From Faecalibacterium sp. UBA1762 (GTDB taxonomy: Bacteria; Bacillota; Clostridia; Oscillospirales; Ruminococcaceae): a stretch of 10,720 nucleotides of DNA. The notes beneath the pieces are model-generated. The model did not search any database. It had not been told where the DNA came from and saw nothing but the letters and a program-made list of their open reading frames with translations. Both the position numbers and the translations under genes were made by a program. The DNA lies in assembly GCA_002314755.1 (NCBI GenBank), contig DCHC01000001.1, forward strand, positions 38,985-49,704, read 5' to 3'. Shown here piece after piece: positions 1-7,066 of the stretch. The stretch's first letter is position 1; the number at the start of each line of letters is the position of its first letter.

Positions 1-1297
1 CAAATAGCAGCTCCTTGTTATCCGGGGCGCTGTAGATATATTTATAATCCCGGTTGGCAGCCATCAAGCAGATTGAAGCGTAGATTCGTTTTTCCGGGTC
101 ATCCATTCCGTCAAAAATACCCGGCTGGCAGCCTGCGGTAATCTGTCCAACTGCGGAAAAGAAAGAATATACCACTTTCCGGTCGGCTTTACCGCTGACG
201 AGGTCAGCCAGATCCAGCCCATCCAGCAGCATATTACTGTTGTCTGCTCCGGCAAGCTTTAAAAAGGTGGGGGCAATATCCACCAGCGACACCGGGGTTG
301 AGCAGTTGACACCGGCGGCATAGCCCGGACCGCTTACCACCAGCGGTATCCGGGCAGCTGCGTTATGCAGGCTGCGCTTGCCAAAGCAGTTGTAATCGCC
401 CAGCATCTCGCCGTGGTCGGTGGAAAAGATGATCAAGGTGTTCTCCTTTTGACCGGTCTGTTCCAGAGTGTCCAATATCCGTCCAATCTGGTAATCTACA
501 AACGAGACGCAGGCGTAATAATAGGCCTTCATGGTGCGCAGCAAAAAGTCGTCAATACCCCGATCCCGGTATTTATACCGGTTTTGCAGTTGATTGATCA
601 GCAGCTGAAACTCCTCCGGCTCCGGCGGCACCGTGGCAGGGGGCATATCCACCGCCCGGTACAGGGTGTGCCAGGGGGAGGGCGGTGCAAAGGGCGGATG
701 GGGATGAATAAAGCTGGAGAACAGGTACCAGGGCTGGCCGTCCTGCGGCTTGTTCAAGAATTCCACCGTCCGTTCGCCGATCCACTGGGTGGCGTGCAGC
801 TGCTGGGGCAGGCGGGAGGGCTGGGGGATATAATACATCTCGCTGCGCACGCCGTTGGGCTCAATGGCATAGCCAAAGCCTTTTTCTACCAGCTGCTGTA
901 AAAAGGTCTCTTTATCCAGGTTGTCCCAGCCCATTTCCTCCTGAAATTCTCGGGTTTGGTAGCCATTCAGACCGTAGGTGTCGGGGTAAAAGTGGCATTT
1001 GCCGATGGAATGGGTGCGGTAGCCGCTTTGGGTCAGCCTTTCTACATAGCTGGGTCGCCCATCCAAAGGCATGGGGGCGTTACAGTAGCAGCCGGTGTGG
1101 GTGGGGTACTGCCCGTAGTGCAGGCTGCAACGGGCCGCCACACACACAGGGGAGGGGCTATAGGCGTTTTCAAAATCGGTGCCCTGTTGGATCAACCGGT
1201 CAATATTTGGCGTTTTGATTACCCCGTTGCCGTGGGCGGCAATAGCGTCATACCTCAGTTGGTCGCAAAACAAAAACAGAATATTGGGGCGTTGCAT
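1..1297 (-). CDS. Cys-type sulfatase, C-terminus cut by window edge
   Basis: Sulfatase of the alkaline-phosphatase superfamily, expected to hydrolyse a sulfate ester; the substrate cannot be told from sequence. 432 codons are visible before the window ends. The N-terminus (RPNILFLFCDQLRYD) is the usual first block, with D12 and Q13 as metal-site candidates. The active-site signature C-V-A-A-R is at residues 52-56, so C52 should be converted to formylglycine. S-I-G-K-C-H-F gives K100 and H102. S-T-D-H-G gives metal ligands D294 and H295, followed by K307 and H311. There is no signal peptide, so it is probably cytoplasmic. A Cys-type enzyme in such a bacterium needs an anaerobic sulfatase-maturing radical SAM enzyme (anSME); none is in the window. 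The ATG at 1295-1297 follows AAGGAG at 1308-1313. The gene is GC-rich compared with the cassette to its right. The overlapping plus-strand ORFs are shadows. Confidence 0.95.
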   Translation of the reverse strand, partial: MQRPNILFLFCDQLRYDAIAAHGNGVIKTPNIDRLIQQGTDFENAYSPSPVCVAARCSLHYGQYPTHTGCYCNAPMPLDGRPSYVERLTQSGYRTHSIGKCHFYPDTYGLNGYQTREFQEEMGWDNLDKETFLQQLVEKGFGYAIEPNGVRSEMYYIPQPSRLPQQLHATQWIGERTVEFLNKPQDGQPWYLFSSFIHPHPPFAPPSPWHTLYRAVDMPPATVPPEPEEFQLLINQLQNRYKYRDRGIDDFLLRTMKAYYYACVSFVDYQIGRILDTLEQTGQKENTLIIFSTDHGEMLGDYNCFGKRSLHNAAARIPLVVSGPGYAAGVNCSTPVSLVDIAPTFLKLAGADNSNMLLDGLDLADLVSGKADRKVVYSFFSAVGQITAGCQPGIFDGMDDPEKRIYASICLMAANRDYKYIYSAPDNKELLF

Positions 1298-1356
1298 TTT
1301 GTACTCACTCCTTTTTTGGTTTTCTCTTTCTTTTTTCTCTTAAATAGGGAAACGGT

Positions 1357-1914
1357 TTATTCCGTCTCTTTTGCTCTCAGATGAAACTGCGCTGCAAGCT
1401 GCTCCAAGCTGATGGGGGTAAAATTGTTGGCGTCTACGCCCACATCGTAGATGTACAGTCCCATCTCGGCAAACTGTTTGCCTCGCGCGGCGGGAAAACG
1501 GTCCCGAAAGGTTTTATGCAGATTTTCGGCGTTATAGCTGCCGATGGAATGGATATGCCCGTGCAGGTGAATCGCGCCTGCGTAGGCGTCGTTCCACTCC
1601 CAAATAGGGTTATGAAATAACACCAGCTTGCCGTAACAGGTGCGCAGCTCCTTGTAATCCTGCACCGATTCAAAGATGCCGGTGTTTTGATAATGCTCAT
1701 CATGGTTGCCGCTAACCAGATGAATATGCCTGCAGACGATGGCGTTTCGCAGCTGGGCGGCTTGTTCTTTTTTGATCCGGAAAGAAAAATCGCCCAGGAT
1801 CCATAGCTCATCCTTTTCGTGCACCACCCGATTGATATTATTGATCAGGGCGCGGCACCGGAATAGTAATTCACTTGCAGGGTGTTGCCTATTACAAGGG
1901 TAAGTTCTCGACAT
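1357..1914 (-). CDS. Metallophosphoesterase, N-terminally broken (probable pseudogene)
   Basis: Calcineurin-like metallophosphoesterase of the small stand-alone type; the substrate is unknown. The surviving reading frame (185 codons from an internal ATG) keeps motif II G-D-F (41-43), motif III G-N-H-D (69-72), a metal-ligand histidine in F-H-N-P (H101), motif V G-H-I-H (119-122) and the family's typical ending G-V-D-A-N-N-F-T-P-I (159-168). The first motif, normally S-D-x-H-F-x-H within about ten residues of the start, is absent. Its remains lie just upstream in other frames (see the 1915-1948 entry), so two of the metal ligands are missing and the protein is probably inactive. The internal ATG at 1912-1914 has no ribosome binding site. 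The gap to the sulfatase start is 59 bases, so the two may once have been co-transcribed. An alternative is a real short variant with a diverged N-terminus, but the frame evidence argues against this. Confidence 0.82.
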   Translation of the reverse strand: MSRTYPCNRQHPASELLFRCRALINNINRVVHEKDELWILGDFSFRIKKEQAAQLRNAIVCRHIHLVSGNHDEHYQNTGIFESVQDYKELRTCYGKLVLFHNPIWEWNDAYAGAIHLHGHIHSIGSYNAENLHKTFRDRFPAARGKQFAEMGLYIYDVGVDANNFTPISLEQLAAQFHLRAKETE

Positions 1915-1948
1915 CTCACTTTATGGGCAAACTGACTATAAATGTCAA
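1915..1948 (-). pseudogene. Frameshifted 5' relic of the metallophosphoesterase gene
   Basis: A TTG codon at 1946-1948 sits six bases after a perfect AGGAGG (1955-1960) and opens with M-T-F-I-V-S, the usual family start. The frame then runs L-P-I-K and stops. Shifting frame directly after the VS codons gives F-A-H-K, which matches the end of the family motif S-D-x-H-F-x-H-K. This is what remains if about ten bases, including the D-x-H codons, were deleted. A further frame change is needed to enter the ORF that starts at 1914 and reaches the C-N-R block. Two lesions in about 60 bases suggest true decay rather than one sequencing error. Confidence 0.6.
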
Positions 1949-1954
1949 CCTGTC

Positions 1955-1960
1955 CCTCCT
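1955..1960 (-). promoter_or_regulatory. Ribosome binding site of the original metallophosphoesterase start
   Basis: A perfect AGGAGG stands six bases before the TTG at 1948. It marks where translation of the intact gene began and shows that the ATG at 1914 is not the ancestral start. Confidence 0.6.
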
Positions 1961-1993
1961 GCGCTTAACAAATCATCTAAAGAGGTTTCGCTC

Positions 1994-3205
1994 TCATTTT
2001 TTTGCTGTCTTACCGTTTGTTTTATTTAGGCAATCAAAAAAGTAAGCATCGTTCTTGGCTTTTTGCATATCCCGCCATAGTTTTTTTCTGTCGGTACAGT
2101 CCATAAATCTTTTGAAGATATGCCCAAGCTGATAAGCCCAGGCGAGGGTTTTATTCGGTCTATAACCGGCTTCCTGCATATGCCTCATTCCTTCTTTTGT
2201 TAAAAAGCTGACTACTTTTCGGATACTGGATATATTTCGCATCATTGCGTAAGCATGTTTTTTATCTATAGTGGCTTTATATCCAAGGTTGCCATTATTT
2301 ATCACAAATAACATCAGTTTGTCTGCAAGCTTTTCATCGGCGTCCTGACACCATGTAATATCTGCATTTAATCCCAAATACATCTGACACATTTTTGTAA
2401 CGATTTTTGCAAGATCAGACAAACCGACGGTCTCAGCCATTTCTCTGAACTGCTTATGCCAGAAATCATCATTTAATTGAGACTTAACATACATCATCCA
2501 GTCGACAATTTGTCTCAGACCAAGTCCGCTTTTCAGATGATGCCGGATATGCCCCAATATCACAATGCCGTTCTCTGCTGAAGCGAGAACCGGCAACGCA
2601 AATTGTTGTAATTGTATTCTTTCTATCTGGCTGAAGTTTCTGAATAAAAGCCTGTCAAGAACAGGATTCCGATCTTCCAGGGGATTATCGGAAAAGAACC
2701 TGTGCAGTTCGATATCGATATCGGAAGGCGTAGCAAAGCTGACATGTCTTTGATAACATTCATCTGTTTCGTTAAGCTGGGTATAACCTTTTGCGGAAAA
2801 CAACTCTAACGCGCGATCATAATCCTCGGGAAGAACCAACAAATCAATGTCCCCGAACAGCCTTAACCTGGGACTGTCATAATACTGGGCACAGGCAGTT
2901 CCTTTTAAGACAACAGCCGCAATATGGTTCTCTGTCAACAGATTTACGGCTTCCGTCTGCTGTTTCAGAATTTGAAAATACTTTATGGAATATGCTGCGT
3001 TTATTTTCATCAGACTCTTTTTTTCTTCTTTGTCCAAAAAGTTTGATTTTAGCAGCATACCGATTACAATACCAAAAACGCCCTGTATCAGTAATTCATT
3101 TTTTACTGCCGGCCACAGAGATTTATCAAAATCAGGACATTCTTTGTCGTTGAGAGCAGCAGACAGCAGTTTTACAGATGTAAGCAATATCGGATTTTCG
3201 AGCAT
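1994..3205 (-). CDS. NTP_transf_5-type nucleotidyltransferase
   Basis: Putative nucleotidyltransferase of the family often found beside RiPP and lasso-peptide genes; it would transfer a nucleotide to an unknown acceptor. The product is 403 residues with the start chosen here. The family signature is clear: V-V-L-K-G-T (about 98-103), then L-F-G-D-I-D-L-L-V with the acidic pair D119 and D121, then D-I-E-L-H with E166 as probable third acidic ligand. The first ~90 residues are helical-looking and the C-terminal ~200 are unassigned. The ATG at 3203-3205 is preferred over the ATG two codons upstream (3209-3211): GAGG at 3214-3217 is 8 bases from the former and only 2 from the latter. It is the last cassette gene, 109 bases after the shorter glycosyltransferase. 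All three acidic residues are present, unlike in the relative at 7067-8209, so this is the likely active copy. Confidence 0.9.
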   Translation of the reverse strand: MLENPILLTSVKLLSAALNDKECPDFDKSLWPAVKNELLIQGVFGIVIGMLLKSNFLDKEEKKSLMKINAAYSIKYFQILKQQTEAVNLLTENHIAAVVLKGTACAQYYDSPRLRLFGDIDLLVLPEDYDRALELFSAKGYTQLNETDECYQRHVSFATPSDIDIELHRFFSDNPLEDRNPVLDRLLFRNFSQIERIQLQQFALPVLASAENGIVILGHIRHHLKSGLGLRQIVDWMMYVKSQLNDDFWHKQFREMAETVGLSDLAKIVTKMCQMYLGLNADITWCQDADEKLADKLMLFVINNGNLGYKATIDKKHAYAMMRNISSIRKVVSFLTKEGMRHMQEAGYRPNKTLAWAYQLGHIFKRFMDCTDRKKLWRDMQKAKNDAYFFDCLNKTNGKTAKK

Positions 3206-3213
3206 ACACATTT

Positions 3214-3217
3214 CCTC
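3214..3217 (-). promoter_or_regulatory. Ribosome binding site deciding the nucleotidyltransferase start
   Basis: GAGG lies 8 bases before the ATG at 3205 but only 2 bases before the ATG at 3211, so the downstream ATG is the better start. Confidence 0.6.
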
Positions 3218-3314
3218 TGTCGTAATTGTTATGGCAAGTTGTTATTTTGAAAAAGCATTCAACAATTCCATGCAAAAGACCCCATCATTGTATTACTTCG
3301 GAAAAGAAACTGAG

Positions 3315-3983
3315 TCAAACTTTTCGTAGCCGGTTGCGCAAAATAGCCGCATAATCCGAATACTCTTTTTGATGATTGGTTCTTCCGAAATTGCTGCTAT
3401 GCAATCTTCTGTCCGTCGCAATAAAAGGAAGTTTTTTTAATAAGAGCTGATGGCGGTCCATTTGAAATTTCCAGGATATCACGTCTCCTGCGCGTAGTTC
3501 TTCGGAGAACAGACCGATCTGTTCAAATATTTCCTTCCGCATCAGTATGGATCCGGTAAATAAACCATAGTAAGGCTCTTCTCTTACCATGCACCGGGCA
3601 GCCTCCGCCTCAGACAGATCCGGAGATACAAAATCTTTAAGCATGGCCATAACAGCGCTGATCTGCGGATCCTCCTCCAATGCAGCGTACATACGGGAGA
3701 GAGTACCTTTTCGCATCACATCATCGCCGTCATGAAACAGGATATAATTGCCTTCAGCTGCCTCCAGGGCAATGTTTTTTGAGGCAACCAGACCCTTACA
3801 GACCTCATTCCGAATCACCCGGCAGTTGTTTTTTATGGCAATTTCCTCTGTTTTATCAGTGGATCCGTCGTTTACCAGGATGATTTCCATATTCATATTC
3901 TGGTTATGGATACCGTCCAATGCCTCCTGCAGATACTTTTCGCCGTTTTTTACCGGCATAATGACTGAAATCAGTTGATTCAT
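3315..3983 (-). CDS. Family 2 glycosyltransferase, short form
   Basis: GT-A fold glycosyltransferase (222 residues) that would move a sugar from a nucleotide-sugar donor to an unknown acceptor. It opens with I-S-V-I-M-P-V-K-N-G; the nucleotide-binding strand ends in V-N-D-G-S-T-D (37-43). The D-x-D-like metal site is H-D-G-D-D (84-88). F-T-G-S-I-L-M (142-148) is the acceptor-side segment, followed by R-A-G-D-V (164-168) where many relatives carry the catalytic acidic residue. R-L-H-S-S-N (193-198) is the closing histidine motif. It is compact and has no membrane segments, so it is probably a soluble cytoplasmic enzyme. The ATG follows AGGA (3990-3993) at 6 bases and lies 18 bases after the stop of the longer glycosyltransferase, so the two are almost certainly co-translated. 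Being beside PqqD- and kinase-like genes fits a peptide or protein acceptor better than a polysaccharide, but this is inference. Confidence 0.9.
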   Translation of the reverse strand: MNQLISVIMPVKNGEKYLQEALDGIHNQNMNMEIILVNDGSTDKTEEIAIKNNCRVIRNEVCKGLVASKNIALEAAEGNYILFHDGDDVMRKGTLSRMYAALEEDPQISAVMAMLKDFVSPDLSEAEAARCMVREEPYYGLFTGSILMRKEIFEQIGLFSEELRAGDVISWKFQMDRHQLLLKKLPFIATDRRLHSSNFGRTNHQKEYSDYAAILRNRLRKV

Positions 3984-4001
3984 GATGCTTCCTTTACCCT
4001 T

Positions 4002-4985
4002 TCATCTTTTGTTTTTCAGATACGCAATCGTTACACTGTCAGGGTATTTTTCCTGATAATCGAAAAAAGAAACCGAAGACAAAATAATATGGGCAAAGAA
4101 CAGTTCCAGATCATTGTACTGTTCGCGATGTTCCTCAATTGAGTGGATCGTTTTCATAAAATAACTTTTGTATAGATCGTATTTCTCCGGTGTATTAACC
4201 TGAAAAAACGGGTGAACATGAAACAGTTTTACTTTGTTTTCCTGCAGCAGATCATGTCCTGCCAGATAATCAAAGAAATGATCATAGGCTACCATAGCTC
4301 GATAATCTTCCTGTTTCTTCTTTTCAGCGTCGTACGAAAGACTGTTTTCCCGACGATAATAATGATAAAATGAGCTTCCGGGAAAAACAAAAAACGATTT
4401 TGCATAAATATTGGCTGCATAATTGAAAACGATGTCTTCCGCATAATTTATTTTTTCAAACTGAATCTGATTTGATATAAGTAATTCTCTGCGGAACAAT
4501 CGTGTCCACACAACGCAGTATGTTTTTTCGCTGGCAGCAACACTATCCATATAGCAACCGTCTTCGGGAATAGCCGGCATCGGACGATGAATATACTGAT
4601 GCTTTTTACCGTCTTCTTCCACCCATACGCTGGTATTCATTGTAATATCAGCGTTGTGTTTAATTGCGTTATCGTACAATTGCTGAAGATAACCGGATTC
4701 GATATAATCGTCTGAATCCATAAAATAAACAAACTCTCCGTCAGCGGCCTGAAGCCCGATGTTTCTGGACATTCCAACCCCTAAATTGACCGCATTGTTT
4801 ATCACTCGGACTCGGGAATCCTTTTCTGCATATTGAGCCAGCATTTTCCCGCAGTCATCCGTGGAACAATTATTGATACAGATGATCTCCGTGTCCTGAA
4901 ATGTCTGTCGAGATACACTATCCAGACACCGCTGCAGATAAGATTCCACATTATACACAGGAATGATTATCGAAATAATGGCCAA
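4002..4985 (-). CDS. Family 2 glycosyltransferase, long form, TTG start
   Basis: GT-A glycosyltransferase (327 residues). The N-terminal block is I-S-I-I-I-P-V-Y-N-V (4-13). The loop usually reading N-D-G-S-T-D is here N-N-C-S-T-D (38-43), so the first aspartate is replaced. The metal-binding site is intact as M-D-S-D-D (89-93), and Y-A-E-D (181-184) supplies the probable catalytic acid. The C-terminal ~130 residues are lysine- and aromatic-rich with no transmembrane span, as in many capsule or glycoprotein transferases. The start is TTG (4983-4985), supported by AGGAG at 4994-4998 with an 8-base spacer. The gene begins 23 bases after the PqqD-like gene ends and 18 bases before the second transferase. 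Donor and acceptor are not deducible. Confidence 0.92.
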   Translation of the reverse strand: MAIISIIIPVYNVESYLQRCLDSVSRQTFQDTEIICINNCSTDDCGKMLAQYAEKDSRVRVINNAVNLGVGMSRNIGLQAADGEFVYFMDSDDYIESGYLQQLYDNAIKHNADITMNTSVWVEEDGKKHQYIHRPMPAIPEDGCYMDSVAASEKTYCVVWTRLFRRELLISNQIQFEKINYAEDIVFNYAANIYAKSFFVFPGSSFYHYYRRENSLSYDAEKKKQEDYRAMVAYDHFFDYLAGHDLLQENKVKLFHVHPFFQVNTPEKYDLYKSYFMKTIHSIEEHREQYNDLELFFAHIILSSVSFFDYQEKYPDSVTIAYLKNKR

Positions 4986-4993
4986 AATTTAAT

Positions 4994-4998
4994 CTCCT
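4994..4998 (-). promoter_or_regulatory. Ribosome binding site supporting a TTG start
   Basis: AGGAG stands 8 bases before the TTG at 4985. Residues right after it form the conserved first strand of the glycosyltransferase, so no later start is reasonable. Confidence 0.65.
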
Positions 4999-5008
4999 TT
5001 AGATCTCG

Positions 5009-5482
5009 TTAAGCTTTAACTTTCTTCTCTCTTTCCCGGGTTTCCTCTTTTGAATAACCTATGGATTCTTTTTCCGGCGTCCAGCCGGTTTCTTCCTTTA
5101 CTTCATGGACAGGATCCGCAAGAAGCATTTCCTGAGCATCGGAATATGCTTCAACTTCAATAACATAGTCGTCTGCTTTTGCCGTGTCTGCATCCAAAAC
5201 AACTTTTCCGGTATCAGTACTTCCCGGCAAGAGGATGTTGTAATGAAGAAGCTTTTGTACAAAAACATCAAAATCGCCGGTAATATCCGAAGGTGCCCCG
5301 GGAAGCTCCTTCAAGGCCTGTATGATCTGTTCTACCGCAACGCCTTGGGTCAGAGCATCGAACAAACAGGTGCTGAAACCATTCATTCCGTAGTAAATTC
5401 CGGTCTCTGTGTTGATCACGACCGCAATACCGTCGGAAACATCCATAAACATTTTTTCATCATTAAACACATAGCTCATCAT
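5009..5482 (-). CDS. PqqD-like peptide-binding protein with extended C-terminal tail
   Basis: PqqD-family proteins are small winged-helix RiPP recognition elements that hold a precursor's leader peptide for the modifying enzymes. Residues ~1-87 fit this fold: a beta-hairpin around V-I-N-T-E-T-G-I-Y-Y-G-M-N (22-34), the recognition helix G-F-S-T-C-L-F-D-A-L (35-44), then helices ending in a hydrophobic L-L-H-Y-N-I-L (78-84). The same pattern occurs at the end of the neighbouring kinase. Canonical PqqD proteins are about 90 residues; this one has 157. The extra tail contains D-A-Q-E-M-L-L-A-D-P-V-H-E-V (115-128), then T-G-W-T-P (132-136) and a highly charged end. I recall similar D-P-[IV]-H-x-V...G-W tails on other PqqD-family proteins, but cannot confirm this. 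GGGAG (5489-5493) is 6 bases from the first of two ATGs. Spacing to neighbours (21 and 23 bases) indicates one operon. Confidence 0.85.
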   Translation of the reverse strand: MMSYVFNDEKMFMDVSDGIAVVINTETGIYYGMNGFSTCLFDALTQGVAVEQIIQALKELPGAPSDITGDFDVFVQKLLHYNILLPGSTDTGKVVLDADTAKADDYVIEVEAYSDAQEMLLADPVHEVKEETGWTPEKESIGYSKEETREREKKVKA

Positions 5483-5503
5483 CGTTTACTCCCTTACATT
5501 CTT

Positions 5504-6967
5504 TTATTCTTCGGTTTTACATCCTTCGGAAATGATAACAGATAGATGATATCCGCTTTTTTCCGCAAAATGCCCGTTTAAAAACTTAAAATCGTTCGTG
5601 TTTTCTATTTTACCATATAATCCGAATAGACTAATCATGTTCTGCAATTCTTCGAATTCTTTCATGATTTTTGAATTAGAAGCTTTGTATTTTTCAAGCT
5701 GACAGATTACTTCCGATTCAGGGACGCCACTACTCAATAACTGGTAAACATTCGTGGCAAATTTATTCATGGTATAGAACCTGCAATTATCGGTATCCAA
5801 AAATGTTGCAAGACCGAAGGTAATATCCTTCAGAATTCCCGGCAAAGGTTGTGGGTCAAAATCAGGGATTATGCCTGTCTCCAAAAAATCTCTCAGATAA
5901 TCGGTATTTGCAACGATATTTTTACATAAACGTATTTTATAGAAGGGGAGAGGTTTCACCATATCCAACAGCTTATGAATTCCTTCCCGGTCATTCAAAG
6001 AATTCGTCTGAGCCATAGTGGAATGTATGATATGTACAATGGCACGCCCTTTTTCTTCCGGATCACATAATTGGATGCTTGGTCTCTCATCAGCCGTAAT
6101 TTCCGGAAACAGGCAGAAGTTAATCAAGTAGGCTGAGCGGAACTGACCGTGATAGGCCTCAATATTAAAAACATATTTGTCGCGCTCGTAATTATTGCAT
6201 ACAAATTTTCCTTTAAATAAGTCATACATTTCATGATACATGTGATGACTCAGAGTGATGACAGAATAAATCGGATAAGACAGAAGTCCTCTATCTGTTT
6301 TTTCCAAAAGCTGAAAGTCATCGGAAACATATTCAAAGCGCTGAAGCATGGACTGTACCGTAAGGGTGGATTTTCCGCGCTTTCCTCTGCCGCAGAGCAG
6401 AAATCCTGTGCCTTTATAACCCATAACGGCGCCGTGCGTCATATGAACAGTTTTTGATTTTACAAGGCTGTATAGAATCTGCTTGAAACAATGACCGAAC
6501 TTAGATAATTTCTCCGGGTCAAAATCACTTACACCGTAGTAATATGTCCTGCTGTCTTGGTCAAAAGCTTCTGCGACACCGTCAATACCATCAACAATAA
6601 GCAGCTCCGTACCGTTTTTCTCTGCTGCCTGAATAATCGGGGTGTCTGTGCCAAACCACATCATTTCCGCCTTTATTTTCATTTTCTGCCGGACGGTCAG
6701 AGCACAGTAAATGTTGTTTGCAAGATCCGCGGTGTTCTTTTCCTTATAAACTACAACGGTACTGTCATAGTGTTCCATATTCTCCCGCAGAACAAAAGTA
6801 AACTGTTTGTTCAGGATTGGAAGAATTTCTTCTGTGAGACAGAGAATGCGTATGGCGGTCGTACCAAGGTCAAGATATCTGACAGTCTGAAAAGGATTTC
6901 GCTCTGCTCTGCTGCGGATCAGATCAAGATATTCTTTTTGTAATTCTTCGTCAAGCTGTATGTACAT
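5504..6967 (-). CDS. HPr-kinase-like protein fused to a C-terminal PqqD-like domain
   Basis: Putative P-loop Ser/Thr kinase related to HPr kinase C-terminal domains; related enzymes in lasso-peptide clusters phosphorylate the peptide. The product is 487 residues. The N-terminal ~170 residues are a divergent, unassigned region. Residues ~173-350 hold the kinase core: H-G-A-V (178-181), the Walker A loop G-R-G-K-R-G-K-S-T (193-201), and V-S-D-D-F (214-218), corresponding to the acidic Walker-B-like motif of HPr kinases. Residues ~380-452 align with the stand-alone PqqD-like protein next door: D-x-x-x-G-x-A opening, F-Y-T-M-N-K-F-A (397-404) matching Y-Y-G-M-N-G-F-S, and F-G-L-Y-G at the end. 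The kinase thus seems to carry its own peptide-recognition domain. The ATG at 6965-6967 follows AGGAG (6980-6984) by 12 bases, slightly long. The next gene starts 21 bases later. Confidence 0.88.
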   Translation of the reverse strand: MYIQLDEELQKEYLDLIRSRAERNPFQTVRYLDLGTTAIRILCLTEEILPILNKQFTFVLRENMEHYDSTVVVYKEKNTADLANNIYCALTVRQKMKIKAEMMWFGTDTPIIQAAEKNGTELLIVDGIDGVAEAFDQDSRTYYYGVSDFDPEKLSKFGHCFKQILYSLVKSKTVHMTHGAVMGYKGTGFLLCGRGKRGKSTLTVQSMLQRFEYVSDDFQLLEKTDRGLLSYPIYSVITLSHHMYHEMYDLFKGKFVCNNYERDKYVFNIEAYHGQFRSAYLINFCLFPEITADERPSIQLCDPEEKGRAIVHIIHSTMAQTNSLNDREGIHKLLDMVKPLPFYKIRLCKNIVANTDYLRDFLETGIIPDFDPQPLPGILKDITFGLATFLDTDNCRFYTMNKFATNVYQLLSSGVPESEVICQLEKYKASNSKIMKEFEELQNMISLFGLYGKIENTNDFKFLNGHFAEKSGYHLSVIISEGCKTEE

Positions 6968-7066
6968 TATAGCATTTATCTCCTGATGTTTTTTTTAACG
7001 TTCACTTACAATTCAATGCGCGAGAGCGGCATTACCGTACCCGTGCAATTCCTGTTTGTTTTTACC

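Noticed and set aside
365..1384. Two plus-strand ORFs (365-901 and 956-1384) over the sulfatase
   Set aside because: The minus strand here encodes an intact sulfatase with all motifs in one frame; the plus ORFs are shadows favoured by its high GC content and show no recognisable domains.
3206..3314. Possible precursor peptide in the gap between the short glycosyltransferase and the nucleotidyltransferase
   Set aside because: The only minus-strand frame seen starts at a double ATG and ends after nine codons without a ribosome binding site.
6968..7066. Third copy of the direct repeat or a leader ORF before the kinase gene
   Set aside because: No match to the repeat core is visible, and the ATG ahead of the kinase start (ATG CTA TAA) is a two-codon frame.
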